Source: Rhodanobacter denitrificans
GTDB taxonomy: Bacteria > Pseudomonadota > Gammaproteobacteria > Xanthomonadales > Rhodanobacteraceae
Length of the DNA stretch: 24,338 bases
Assembly (NCBI GenBank): GCA_003241385.1
Contig: QFPO01000027.1
Span: forward strand, 1-24,338
Reading direction: 5' to 3'
In this document: one piece after another, positions 15,520 through 22,745 of the stretch
Layout: every line of letters starts with the position of its first letter
Numbering within the stretch: position 1 is the stretch's first letter
Translations under genes and position numbers: made by a program
Notes under the pieces: model-generated
What the model was told of the DNA's origin: nothing
Seen by the model: the letters and a program-made list of their open reading frames with translations, nothing else
The model's database searches: none

Positions 15520-16467
15520 TCAGTCGTCGTCGTCGGTCACCGGGCCGCCCTGCATCGACCAGAGCAGGCCCAGGCCGTGCACGACGACGCGGTCGTCGCC
15601 GTCGACGCCGCGCACCAGATAGGCCGCGCCGGCCGGCATCAGCGGTTCGACCGCGCGGCGCCGGTAGCGCCGTTCGCTCGCGTCGGGCGCGGCGGCATCC
15701 TCGCAGTAGACGTGGGCGCCGTGTTCGTCGTACAGCAGCGCCGCCTGTGGCAGCAGGAATCCGGCGAGCGGCTCGCCGTCGAGCGTGACGGCCAGCGGCA
15801 CGCCGGCACCGAGTCCGTCGAGCGCGAGCTCCAGCAGCAGCGCCGGCAGCGCGGAGTCGCCGCCGCGCAGCGCACCGAGCACCCGCGCCGCGTGTTCGAC
15901 GCCGTCGACGCGCACCTGCGCGCGCTCGGGCACGTCGGCCAGTCGCTGCCGGCCCGGCAGGTCGGTGCGGACCAGCACGCTGCGGCCGTCGCGCAGGCGC
16001 GCCAGCAGCGCCTGCCGCGCGGCTTCGTCGAGGCCGGCCAGCGGCGTCCACTGCGCGCTGAGCGCGGCCTGTCCGGCCGCGAGCGCCGCCTGCGCGGCTG
16101 CGAGTTCCGCATCGGCCGCCTCGACGCGGCGCAGCGCGGCGGCTGCGCCGTCGGCATGCAGGCCGCGCAACCGGTCGCGTTCGAGCCGCGCCGCGCGCTC
16201 GGCCGCGCGCTGGCCGTCGGCCGCCGCGAATGCGGCGATCGACTGCGCCGAGTCGAGCACGCGTCCATAGGCGGCGATCCGCCGCGGAGGCGCGGCCGCG
16301 ACCGGCGCCGCGACGCGCAGGCCGATCGCCTCGACCTGGGCCGGCGTCAGCACCAGGGCGTCGCCGCCGTCGTCGTCGTTATCCGCATCCGGCGTCGCGG
16401 CCAGACAGGTCGCCGCCGCGAGCAGCCAGGCCGCGATCGTCGTGCGTGCCGCGTGTGCAGTTCTCAT
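15520..16467 (-). CDS. Atypical periplasmic adaptor of the second RND system
   Basis: Position and partial features identify this as the adaptor between the outer-membrane factor and the RND pump. The ATG at 16467 overlaps the upstream stop (ATGA), has GGAG upstream, and opens a signal sequence (about 1-24); the frame continues open far upstream only because it shadows another gene. The 315-residue product is short for the family (usually 350-420). It has an acidic patch just after the signal (DNDDDGGD, 28-35), the segment LTPAQVEAIGLRVAAPVAA typical of metal-pump adaptors, and an Ala-rich helical hairpin (about 75-160). C-terminal β segments include the AGFLLPQAALLYDEHGAHVY stretch, and the protein ends in DDDD. 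I cannot find the two lipoyl half-motifs that normally flank the hairpin. Confidence 0.8.
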   Translation of the reverse strand: MRTAHAARTTIAAWLLAAATCLAATPDADNDDDGGDALVLTPAQVEAIGLRVAAPVAAAPPRRIAAYGRVLDSAQSIAAFAAADGQRAAERAARLERDRLRGLHADGAAAALRRVEAADAELAAAQAALAAGQAALSAQWTPLAGLDEAARQALLARLRDGRSVLVRTDLPGRQRLADVPERAQVRVDGVEHAARVLGALRGGDSALPALLLELALDGLGAGVPLAVTLDGEPLAGFLLPQAALLYDEHGAHVYCEDAAAPDASERRYRRRAVEPLMPAGAAYLVRGVDGDDRVVVHGLGLLWSMQGGPVTDDDD

Positions 16468-17921
16468 CGGGAGGCTCCGGCGGGCAGGGCGAGGGTGGTT
16501 TCGGGACCTGATAGAGGTGCGTGCAGCGCGTCCTCGAGCGCGAGGCGCGCGGCCTGCCAGGCGCCGTGCCGGTCGAGCACGGCCAGTGTGGCCTCGGCCG
16601 CTTCGATCTCGGCCGCGAGCGCTTCGCTGCGATCGATCGCGCCGAGCGTGAGCGCGCGTTCGGCGCGGCGCTGCCGCTCGGCCGCCGCAGCGGCGCGCCG
16701 CTCGGCCGCGGCCGATGCGTCGGCGGTCAGCGCTTCGGCGGCGCGCGCCGCGTCGATGCGCGCATGGATCTCGGCCTGCAGCGCGATCAGACGCGCGCCG
16801 GCGACCTCGCGCGCGCCGGTCGCCTCGGCGATCTCGCCGCGGTTGCGGTCGAACAGCGGCAGCTGCAGGCCGAGCGCGAGCGGCAGCTTGACGATGCCGT
16901 GATCCCATTCGTAGCCCGGCGACAGCACCCACTGCGGATACTGGCGTGCGATCGCGCGCTGCAGCCGCCGCTCGGCTGCGTCGTACGCGGCGATCAGCGC
17001 GGCCAGATCGGCGCGCGCCAGCAGCGCCTGCTCGCGCCGCGCCGCGAACAGGTCCGGCGCGAGCGGCGGCGGCCGTCCCCAGTCGGGCCAGTCGACCGAT
17101 AGCCCGCCGGCCGCTGCGGCCGGCAGGCCGAGCGCTTCGGCGAAAGCGGCCTGCGCCGCGGCCAGCGCGATCACCGCATCGGCGTGCGCGGCGGCTGCGT
17201 GCAGTGCCGCCTCGCGTGCCGGCAGCGCATCGGCGGCGGCGTCCTCGCCGGCGGCGACGCGCCGGTCCATCTGCTCGGCACGCTGCTGCTGCAGACCGGC
17301 CAGCCGCTCCAGCTGCGACGCGCGACGGCGGCCGGCCTCGAGCGTCGACACCGCCGTCGCGACGCGCTGGCGCAGCTGCCAGATCTGCGCGAGCAGACCG
17401 GCCTGCGCGGCCTGCACCTCGGCCTCGGCGATCGCGCGGTCGAGGCGGCGCCGCTCCGGTGAGGGCAGGACCCAATCGAGGCCGAGGCCGTACAGCCACG
17501 GCTGCTGCTCGCGGCGCGCGTACTCGGTCTGCAACGAGAGGCCGGGATCGGACGCCAGGCCGGCCACCGCGCGGCGGCCGAGCGCGGCGGCGTATTCGGC
17601 GCGCGCGACGCCGAGCGACGGATCGGTGGCGATGGCCAGCGCGAGTACCGATCCGCGGTCCCAGCGCGGCGGCGGCCAGTCGGCCGCGAGTGCCGGAAAC
17701 AGGGCTGCGATACGTTCGCGCACCGCAGCATCGTCCGGCGCGCGCGCCTCGAATGCGGCCAGCGTTTCGGCCGGCGGCAACGGTGCCGGCGCGTAATGCG
17801 CGCAGCCGCCCGCCAGCGCGGCAAGGAATGCCGCCGCGGCTGTCTCCGGACGCGATGCGCGGATGCTGCGAAGCAGCAAAGAGCACGCCCGCAATCGACC
17901 GATGCGAACCGCGAGGTTCAC
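16464..17921 (-). CDS. Outer-membrane factor of the second RND system (TolC family)
   Basis: This 485-residue TolC-family protein has long Ala/Arg/Glu-rich coiled-coil halves. It carries the family phrases GLGLDWVLPSPERRRL, WVLSPGYEWDHGIVKLPLALG and LQLPLFDRNRGEIAEA. I chose a GTG start at 17921 because it is preceded by a near-perfect Shine-Dalgarno (GGGGAGGGAG, 5-base spacer). An ATG at 17954 in the same frame adds 11 hydrophilic residues and has a cramped ribosome site inside an inverted repeat. The N-terminus carries a basic stretch, a hydrophobic segment and LAGGC (Cys40), an imperfect lipobox, so it may be lipidated. Its stop overlaps the adaptor ATG. It is first in the operon OMF-adaptor-pump. 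Confidence 0.87.
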   Translation of the reverse strand: MNLAVRIGRLRACSLLLRSIRASRPETAAAAFLAALAGGCAHYAPAPLPPAETLAAFEARAPDDAAVRERIAALFPALAADWPPPRWDRGSVLALAIATDPSLGVARAEYAAALGRRAVAGLASDPGLSLQTEYARREQQPWLYGLGLDWVLPSPERRRLDRAIAEAEVQAAQAGLLAQIWQLRQRVATAVSTLEAGRRRASQLERLAGLQQQRAEQMDRRVAAGEDAAADALPAREAALHAAAAHADAVIALAAAQAAFAEALGLPAAAAGGLSVDWPDWGRPPPLAPDLFAARREQALLARADLAALIAAYDAAERRLQRAIARQYPQWVLSPGYEWDHGIVKLPLALGLQLPLFDRNRGEIAEATGAREVAGARLIALQAEIHARIDAARAAEALTADASAAAERRAAAAAERQRRAERALTLGAIDRSEALAAEIEAAEATLAVLDRHGAWQAARLALEDALHAPLSGPETTLALPAGASR

Positions 17922-17945
17922 GCGATCTCCCTCCCCGTTGGTCGA

Positions 17946-18027
17946 GGAGATCATGGTCTCCCCGATCCGATCGTCGGATGCACGGCGACTGCCGTGCTCG
18001 GGAAGTTTTCCCTGTGCGCTGCGGAAA
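17946..18027 (-). promoter_or_regulatory. Cluster of inverted repeats in the leader of the second RND operon
   Basis: Four inverted repeats are packed just upstream of the outer-membrane-factor start. They are GGAGA/TCTCC (17946-17950 and 17957-17961), ATCCGA/TCGGAT (17965-17970 and 17974-17979), GCACGGC/GCCGTGC (17980-17986 and 17991-17997), and GGGAA/TTCCC (18000-18004 and 18008-18012). A fifth pairing, TTTCC/GGAAA (18007-18011 and 18023-18027), would compete with the last one. In the minus-strand transcript this would form successive hairpins near the ribosome site. I match it to no known riboswitch. It could be an RNA leader or stacked operators; chance is possible at this GC content. Confidence 0.45.
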
Positions 18028-18360
18028 GTCCATGCCCGATCGCGCGACCGCCGTCGAGATCCGCGTTCGGCCTCTTCGCCGCCGGGCGTGCCGACCCCAG
18101 GCGGGGGGATCGCTGCCTCGGCGCGTTGCGGCGCGCGTCGCTCGCTCGGATCGTGTTGCGCGCGGGCGCGGCTGCTCTCGAAAGGGACGGCCCCGATCAG
18201 GCGCCGGTGCGGCGACGCGCTCGGGCCCGGTCCACCGCGGTTCGATCGAATCGACCGCGCCCGCTGCGAGCCGATCCGTCCCGGCATCGACTGCCGGCCA
18301 CCGCTATGCCGACCCCGATTGCGCGCGTGCCCCGCGTGACCGACGCGCCGCCATGCGCGC
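17955..18360. other. Intergenic region between bacteriohemerythrin and the second RND operon
   Basis: About 400 bases with no gene I can support; open frames here are Arg/Pro/Ser-rich and have no family features. The end near the outer-membrane-factor gene holds the inverted-repeat cluster. A palindrome TTCGATCGAA lies at 18241-18250. A CCGGCA/TGCCGG hairpin (5-base loop) lies at 18281-18297, about 64 bases past the bacteriohemerythrin stop, where a terminator would be expected, but it lacks a T-tract. The promoter of the RND operon must lie within this stretch, but I could not fix its hexamers. Confidence 0.5.
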
Positions 18361-18837
18361 TCAGCCGCGGCCGCGCAGGCGTTCCCACCACGAGGGCTTG
18401 CGATTGGTCGCGGCGACGCCGCGGCTCAGGAAGTAAGGCGTGTAGTGCGCGTCGGACTCCATGATGTGGATCGTCAGCCACTTCTTGAGGAAATGCAGCA
18501 GCTCGAACGTGATCGGCTTGCGTTCGACGATGACGCGATGGCGCAGCCTCATGACCTCCTCGACCAGCTTGTCGTGACTGTCCTTGTGGTTCTCGTAGTC
18601 CGGATAGTCGAACAGGCGCATCAGGCTCTCCTCGACCGCGAAGTGGATGCGCGTGTAGTCGATCAGCTTCTCGAGGATCTGCGGCGCCTCCTGCGCGCCG
18701 TGGTGCGCCAGCGTCGCGGCGTTGAGCTCGTTGAGCAGATCGACCAGCACGCGGTGCTGGTTGTCGATCTCCTCGATGCCGACACTGAGCTCCGGGCTCC
18801 AGCGGATCAGCTCGTTGGTCTGCGCGAGCGCGTGCAT
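18361..18837 (-). CDS. Bacteriohemerythrin (non-heme di-iron oxygen-binding protein)
   Basis: This 158-residue single-domain hemerythrin binds O2 at a di-iron centre; relatives serve oxygen storage or delivery and adaptation to low oxygen. All seven expected ligands are visible: His28 (IDNQHRVL), His65 and Glu69 (HFAVEE), His84 and His88 (NHKDSH), His124 and Asp129 (IHIMESD). The opening RWSPELSVGIEEIDNQH is typical. A tail rich in basic and Trp residues (about 145-158) follows. The ATG at 18837 has AGGAG eight bases upstream; the longer open frame upstream is not coding. There is no signal peptide, so it is cytoplasmic. A candidate FNR/DNR-type site lies 56-69 bases upstream. Confidence 0.95.
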   Translation of the reverse strand: MHALAQTNELIRWSPELSVGIEEIDNQHRVLVDLLNELNAATLAHHGAQEAPQILEKLIDYTRIHFAVEESLMRLFDYPDYENHKDSHDKLVEEVMRLRHRVIVERKPITFELLHFLKKWLTIHIMESDAHYTPYFLSRGVAATNRKPSWWERLRGRG

Positions 18838-18864
18838 GGGCGGTCTCCTGCGATGCGGAAGCGC

Positions 18865-18870
18865 AGCGTA
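18865..18870 (-). promoter_or_regulatory. Candidate -10 element of the bacteriohemerythrin gene
   Basis: On the minus strand this reads TACGCT, matching the TA...T core of a σ70 -10 box. It sits about 27 bases upstream of the start codon. It is spaced so that the FNR-like palindrome would be centred at about -41.5 from the predicted transcription start near 18858. Confidence 0.4.
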
Positions 18871-18892
18871 GGAAACGCCTTCCCGACGCCAT

Positions 18893-18906
18893 TTGACCGG
18901 CGTCAA
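18893..18906 (-). promoter_or_regulatory. FNR/DNR-family operator-like palindrome upstream of bacteriohemerythrin
   Basis: TTGAC-CGGC-GTCAA is a perfect inverted repeat with the 5-4-5 layout of CRP/FNR-family sites (FNR consensus TTGAT-N4-ATCAA; NNR/DNR-like sites often TTGAC-N4-GTCAA). It replaces the expected -35 box, as in class II activated promoters. The AT-rich half-sites stand out in this GC-rich context. Regulation by an oxygen or NO sensor would suit a hemerythrin. Confidence 0.55.
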
Positions 18907-18950
18907 GCGCCGGCGCCGCGTGCTTGCGGCGCGGCGCCGCACCCTGAAGG

Positions 18951-19373
18951 TCAGGCCGGGCGCAGCGCCCTGCGCCGGACCAGCTTGAGCCCGGACCAGA
19001 CCGCGTCCACCGCGCAGACCTTGACGTCGACCAGGCCCAGCGGCAGCGCCAGCGCACGGATCGTGTCCTCGGTGACGTCGGTCGGCACGCGAGCACTGCG
19101 CTTGGGCCAGGACACCCAGATCACGCCGGCCGGCGGCAGGCGCGGATCGAGCGCGGCGAGCGCCCGCGCGAGCCCGGCGGCCGTGGTCGCGAATACGTGG
19201 GCCAGGTCGAACGCCGCGCGCGGGCCGACCAGATCGGGCGTACCGGGCGCCATGCCGGTCAATGCACGGTAGTCGTCCGCCGGCAGTCCGCGAAGATGAA
19301 CGCGCAGCGTCGGCGTCAGGCCCAGCTTCCGCCACGGCGGCTTGCCGGAGTAGCCGGCGGCGGTATCTGACAT
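18951..19373 (-). CDS. DUF3052-family protein
   Basis: This 140-residue cytoplasmic protein belongs to the DUF3052 family of unknown function. Evidence is the N-terminal AGYSGKPPWRKLGL motif and the conserved C-terminal blocks VIWVSWPKRSARVPTDVTED and VDVKVCAVDAVWSGLKLVRR. No catalytic residues are established for the family. The ATG has a GAGGTGA Shine-Dalgarno. It lies 113 bp upstream of the bacteriohemerythrin gene on the same strand, but the candidate FNR-like promoter in that gap suggests the downstream gene can be expressed separately. It is divergent from the ABC export operon. Confidence 0.88.
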   Translation of the reverse strand: MSDTAAGYSGKPPWRKLGLTPTLRVHLRGLPADDYRALTGMAPGTPDLVGPRAAFDLAHVFATTAAGLARALAALDPRLPPAGVIWVSWPKRSARVPTDVTEDTIRALALPLGLVDVKVCAVDAVWSGLKLVRRRALRPA

Positions 19374-19427
19374 GCGTCACCTCGGCGGCCTGAAAGCCGT
19401 GCCTTGCGGCACCTCTGCCGCGTCGAC

Positions 19428-19442
19428 AGTCTATGGCAGACT
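19428..19442. promoter_or_regulatory. Inverted repeat ahead of the ABC export operon
   Basis: AGTCT-ATGGC-AGACT is a 5-5-5 inverted repeat 31 bases before the adaptor ATG, in the 100-bp divergent region between the DUF3052 gene and the ABC operon. It could be an operator. The short arms make chance occurrence a real possibility. Confidence 0.25.
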
Positions 19443-19473
19443 CGCCGACTGAATGGGGCGTGTGGAAGGGGAC

Positions 19474-20706
19474 ATGAGCAATACCAGCGATCTTCTGAAC
19501 CAGCTGCGCATCGATCGCACCACGCCGGAGCCGGCGTCGAAGGCGCCGTGGATCGTCGCGGCGGTGCTCGTGCTGCTGGTCGCCGCTGGCGCCGGCGCGT
19601 GGTGGCTGTTCGGGCGTGCGCAGCCGGTCGCGGTCGAGGCCGCCGTCGCGGTCGCGCCGGTCGCCAGCGGCGAAGGCGCCACCGCCGTGCTGCAGGCCAC
19701 CGGCTACGTGACCGCGCGCCGTCAGGCGACCGTGTCGGCGCAGATCACCGGTACGCTGACCGAGGTGCTGATCGAGGAAGGCGAGCGCGTCGAGGCCGGC
19801 CAGGTGCTGGCGCGGCTCGAGGACACCGCACAGCAGGCCGGACTCGCCCAGGCCAAGGCGCAACTGGCGCAGGCGCGCGCGCAGCTCGGCCAGTACCGGG
19901 CCGAGCTCGCCCAGGCGCAGCGCGATCTGAAGCGCCAGACCGAACTGGTCGGCCGCAAGCTGGTCTCGCAGCAGGCCGAGGAGACCGCGCGCACGCGCAC
20001 CGAGACGCTGCAGGCGCAGCTGCTCGCGCAGCAGCGCTACGCCGAGCTCGCCGAGGCCCAGCTGCGCAGCGCGCAGGTGCAGCTGGACTACACGATCGTG
20101 CGTGCGCCGTTCGGCGGCATCGTGATCGCCAAGGCGGCCCAGGTCGGCGAGATCGTCTCGCCGCTGTCGGCCGGCGGCGGCTTCACGCGGACCGGCATCG
20201 GCACGATCGTCGACATGGATTCGCTCGAGATCGAGGTCGACGTCAACGAGTCCTACATCAACCGCGTCGTCGCCGGCGCGCCGGCGCAGGCGGTGCTGGA
20301 CGCGTATCAGGACTGGACGATTCCGGCCCACGTGATCGCGATCATCCCGACCGCCGACCGCGGCAAGGCCACCGTCAAGGTGCGCGTGGGCCTGCGCGAG
20401 AAGGATCCGCGCATCCTGCCGGACATGGGCGCGCGCGTGTCGTTCCTCGAGGACGCCAAGCCGGCCGCCGCGGCCGAGCCGCCGAAGGGCGTGCTGGTGC
20501 CGGCCTCGGCGATCGTGCAGCGTGACGGCCGCAGCCAGGTCTTCGTGATCGACGGCGATCGCGTGCGTGCGCAGCCGGTGACGCCGGGTCAGAACTATGC
20601 GGACCTGCGTCTGGTCGAGGGCCTGCCGGTCGGCACGCGCGTGGTCCGCGCACCGCCACCGACGCTGGCTGAGGGCGCGCGCGTCGACACGGCGGTGCGA
20701 CAGTAG
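19474..20706 (+). CDS. Periplasmic adaptor (MacA/HlyD-like) of an ABC efflux system
   Basis: This 410-residue membrane fusion protein is anchored by one N-terminal TM segment (26-46). It has classic adaptor modules: the first lipoyl half near 86-115 (ITGTLTEVLIEEGERVEAGQ), a long Gln/Ala-rich coiled-coil hairpin (116-205), the second lipoyl half (APFGGIVIAKAAQVGEIVSP), then β-barrel and membrane-proximal domains. It should couple the ABC transporter encoded downstream to a TolC-like outer-membrane channel, which is not encoded in this operon. I chose ATG 19474 because GGAAG lies 5 bases upstream; an in-frame ATG at 19453 has a poorer ribosome site. Substrate unknown. Confidence 0.9.
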   Translation: MSNTSDLLNQLRIDRTTPEPASKAPWIVAAVLVLLVAAGAGAWWLFGRAQPVAVEAAVAVAPVASGEGATAVLQATGYVTARRQATVSAQITGTLTEVLIEEGERVEAGQVLARLEDTAQQAGLAQAKAQLAQARAQLGQYRAELAQAQRDLKRQTELVGRKLVSQQAEETARTRTETLQAQLLAQQRYAELAEAQLRSAQVQLDYTIVRAPFGGIVIAKAAQVGEIVSPLSAGGGFTRTGIGTIVDMDSLEIEVDVNESYINRVVAGAPAQAVLDAYQDWTIPAHVIAIIPTADRGKATVKVRVGLREKDPRILPDMGARVSFLEDAKPAAAAEPPKGVLVPASAIVQRDGRSQVFVIDGDRVRAQPVTPGQNYADLRLVEGLPVGTRVVRAPPPTLAEGARVDTAVRQ

Positions 20707-20726
20707 GACAGGGCGAACCACGGAGT

Positions 20727-20778
20727 CTTCGCGACGAAGGCGTTCCAACGCGACACTATCCTCGGCCCGCAGCGGCCG
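20727..20778 (+). repeat. Three short inverted repeats between adaptor and ATPase genes
   Basis: The 94-bp gap inside the ABC operon holds CTTCG/CGAAG (20727-20739), GCGTT/AACGC (20740-20751) and CGGCC/GGCCG (20763-20778) in a row. They may form small mRNA structures that adjust adaptor-to-ATPase stoichiometry, or may be chance in GC-rich DNA. Confidence 0.25.
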
Positions 20779-20800
20779 GTTTCGAGACGAGGTACGAGCG

Positions 20801-21490
20801 ATGAGCACACTGGTCGAAATCCGCGACGTCAGCAAGGTCTACGAGCGCGGCAAGCAGAAGGTCGAAGTGCTGCACCACATCGACCTCGACATCGCCGCCG
20901 GCGACTTCCTCGCGCTGATGGGCCCGTCCGGCTCCGGCAAGACGACCCTGCTGAACCTGATCGGCGGACTCGACTCGCCGAGCGGCGGCAGCATCTCGGT
21001 TGGCGGCCAGCGCATCGACAGGCTCGGCGGCGGCGCGCTCGCCAAGTGGCGCGCCGGCCACGTCGGCTTCATCTTCCAGTTCTACAACCTGCTGCCGATG
21101 CTGACCGCGCAGAAGAATGTCGAGGTGCCGCTGCTGCTGACCAAGCTGTCGGCCGCCGAGCGCCGCCGCAACGCGTCGATCGCGCTGCAGCTGGTCGGCT
21201 TGGCCGACCGCGCCGGCCACAAGCCGAACGAACTGTCCGGCGGCCAGCAGCAGCGCGTCGCGATCGCACGCGCGATCGTGTCCGACCCGACGCTGCTGGT
21301 CTGCGACGAGCCGACCGGCGACCTCGACCGCCAGTCCGCCGAGGACGTGCTCGGCCTGCTGCAGACGCTCAACCGCGAACACGGCAAGACGATCATCATG
21401 GTCACGCACGATCCGAAGGCCGCCGAGTACGCCTCGCATACGCTGCATCTGGACAAGGGCACCCTGGTCGGGACCGGCGTCGCGGCCTGA
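20801..21490 (+). CDS. ABC transporter ATP-binding protein (MacB/LolD-like)
   Basis: This 229-residue nucleotide-binding subunit powers the two downstream permeases. All ABC motifs are intact: Walker A GPSGSGKTT (41-49), Q-loop IFQFYNLLP (near 91-99), signature LSGGQQQR (145-152), Walker B LLVCDEPTGDLD with E170, and H-loop MVTHD. The FQFYNLLP and CDEPTGDLD phrases are typical of the MacB/LolD/FtsE group, which drives extrusion or lipoprotein-type transport rather than import. ATG at 20801; 79-bp gap to the first permease. The substrate cannot be inferred. Confidence 0.96.
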   Translation: MSTLVEIRDVSKVYERGKQKVEVLHHIDLDIAAGDFLALMGPSGSGKTTLLNLIGGLDSPSGGSISVGGQRIDRLGGGALAKWRAGHVGFIFQFYNLLPMLTAQKNVEVPLLLTKLSAAERRRNASIALQLVGLADRAGHKPNELSGGQQQRVAIARAIVSDPTLLVCDEPTGDLDRQSAEDVLGLLQTLNREHGKTIIMVTHDPKAAEYASHTLHLDKGTLVGTGVAA

Positions 21491-21569
21491 GCGCCGCGGC
21501 CGCCGCGTATCCGCGCGGCCGCGTCTCATCCGTCACGCCTGCCCGGTCCCTCGTAGAGGACTTCTCGCC

Positions 21570-22733
21570 ATGAAATACCTGCATCTGATCTGGGCGGCGC
21601 TGTTCCGCCGCAAGACACGCACGATGCTGACGCTGCTGTCGGTGCTCGCGGCGTTCCTGCTGTTCGGCCTGCTCGACGGCGTGCGCGTCGCGTTCAACGC
21701 CGGCGGCGAGGCGGCCGGCGTCGACCGCATGATCGTCTCCTCGCGCTTCTCGATCATCCAGGGCCTGCCGCAGAGCCTGATCCCGCGCATCCAGGCCACG
21801 CCCGGCGTCAAGAACGTGACCTGGGCCAACTGGTTCGGCGGCTACTACAGCGATCCGAAGAACCAGGGCTTCAACATCGCGATCGGCCCGAACTTCTTCG
21901 AGGTCTATTCCGACTACGTGGTCGCGCCCGAGCAGCGCCAGGCGTTCGAGTCCACGCGCACCGGCGCGCTGGTCGGGCGCACGCTGGCCAACCGCTTCGG
22001 CTGGAAGGTCGGCGACAAGGTGCCGGTCACCGGCGCGATCTATCCGAACAAGGCGACCGGCGACACCAGCTGGACCTTCGACGTCGTCGGCATCTACGAG
22101 GCGCGCGACCCCAAGCAGCGCGGCATCGAGCAACAGCTGCTGTTCCGCTGGGACTACTTCGACGAGGCCAATGCCTACAACGCGCACGAGGTCGGCTGGA
22201 TCACGATCCAGGTGACCGACCCGAACCAGTCCAGCGAGATCGCGCGCGCGGTCGACGCGATCTCGGCCAACTCCGATCACGAGACCAAAACGCAGACCGA
22301 GCAGGCGTTCAACCTGTCGTTCGCCAAGCAGCTCGGCGACATCGGCCTGATCGTCAGCGCGATCATGGGCGCGGTGTTCTTCACGCTGCTGCTGCTGACC
22401 GGCAACACGATGGCGCAGGCCGTGCGCGAGCGCATTCCGGAGCTGGCGACGCTGAAGACGATCGGCTTTTCCGATCGCACCGTGCTCGGCCTGGTCTTCG
22501 GCGAGGCCGTGCTGCTGATCGTGCTCGGCGGCGTGCTCGGCCTCGGCATCGCCGCCGCGTTGATGCCGATCGCCAGCGCGGCCAGCGGCGGTGCGGTGCA
22601 GCTGCCCGCGGTCGGCGCGACGACCTGGGCGATCGGACTGGCCGTGATGGTGCTGATCGGCGTGCTGGTCGGTGCCTTGCCGGCGCTGCGCGCGATGCGG
22701 CTCAAGATCGTCGATGCGCTGGCCGGCCGCTGA
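21570..22733 (+). CDS. ABC transporter permease, FtsX/MacB type (first)
   Basis: This 387-residue permease has the MacB/FtsX layout. TM1 lies at about 17-36 after a basic N-terminus (FRRKTRTMLTLLSVLAAFLL). A periplasmic MacB-PCD-like domain of about 220 residues follows, then TM2-4 near 258-278, 304-330 and 350-372. The FtsX segment includes RERIPELATLKTIGFSDRTV and ends LPALRAMRLKIVDALAGR. It has a GAGGA Shine-Dalgarno nine bases upstream. It lies 12 bp before the second permease, so the two probably form a heterodimer on the shared ATPase. Confidence 0.94.
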   Translation: MKYLHLIWAALFRRKTRTMLTLLSVLAAFLLFGLLDGVRVAFNAGGEAAGVDRMIVSSRFSIIQGLPQSLIPRIQATPGVKNVTWANWFGGYYSDPKNQGFNIAIGPNFFEVYSDYVVAPEQRQAFESTRTGALVGRTLANRFGWKVGDKVPVTGAIYPNKATGDTSWTFDVVGIYEARDPKQRGIEQQLLFRWDYFDEANAYNAHEVGWITIQVTDPNQSSEIARAVDAISANSDHETKTQTEQAFNLSFAKQLGDIGLIVSAIMGAVFFTLLLLTGNTMAQAVRERIPELATLKTIGFSDRTVLGLVFGEAVLLIVLGGVLGLGIAAALMPIASAASGGAVQLPAVGATTWAIGLAVMVLIGVLVGALPALRAMRLKIVDALAGR

Positions 22734-22745
22734 GGAGAAGACGCC

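Noticed and set aside
17980..18012. Cobalamin or other known riboswitch in the RND operon leader
   Set aside because: I looked for a B12-box-like pattern and other conserved riboswitch cores and did not find them. Only generic hairpins are visible.
16468..18033. Upstream extension of the second adaptor frame
   Set aside because: It runs through the outer-membrane-factor gene in another frame and is Arg/Ala-rich. The ATG at 16467 with GGAG and a signal sequence is the convincing start.
17863..18339. 158-residue open frame in the gap before bacteriohemerythrin
   Set aside because: It is Arg/Ser/Pro-rich, has no ribosome site, and overlaps the outer-membrane-factor N-terminus and its leader.
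18838..20835. Upstream extension of the bacteriohemerythrin frame
   Set aside because: It crosses the DUF3052 gene and the antisense of the adaptor gene. Normal hemerythrins start at the MHALAQ ATG, which has AGGAG upstream.
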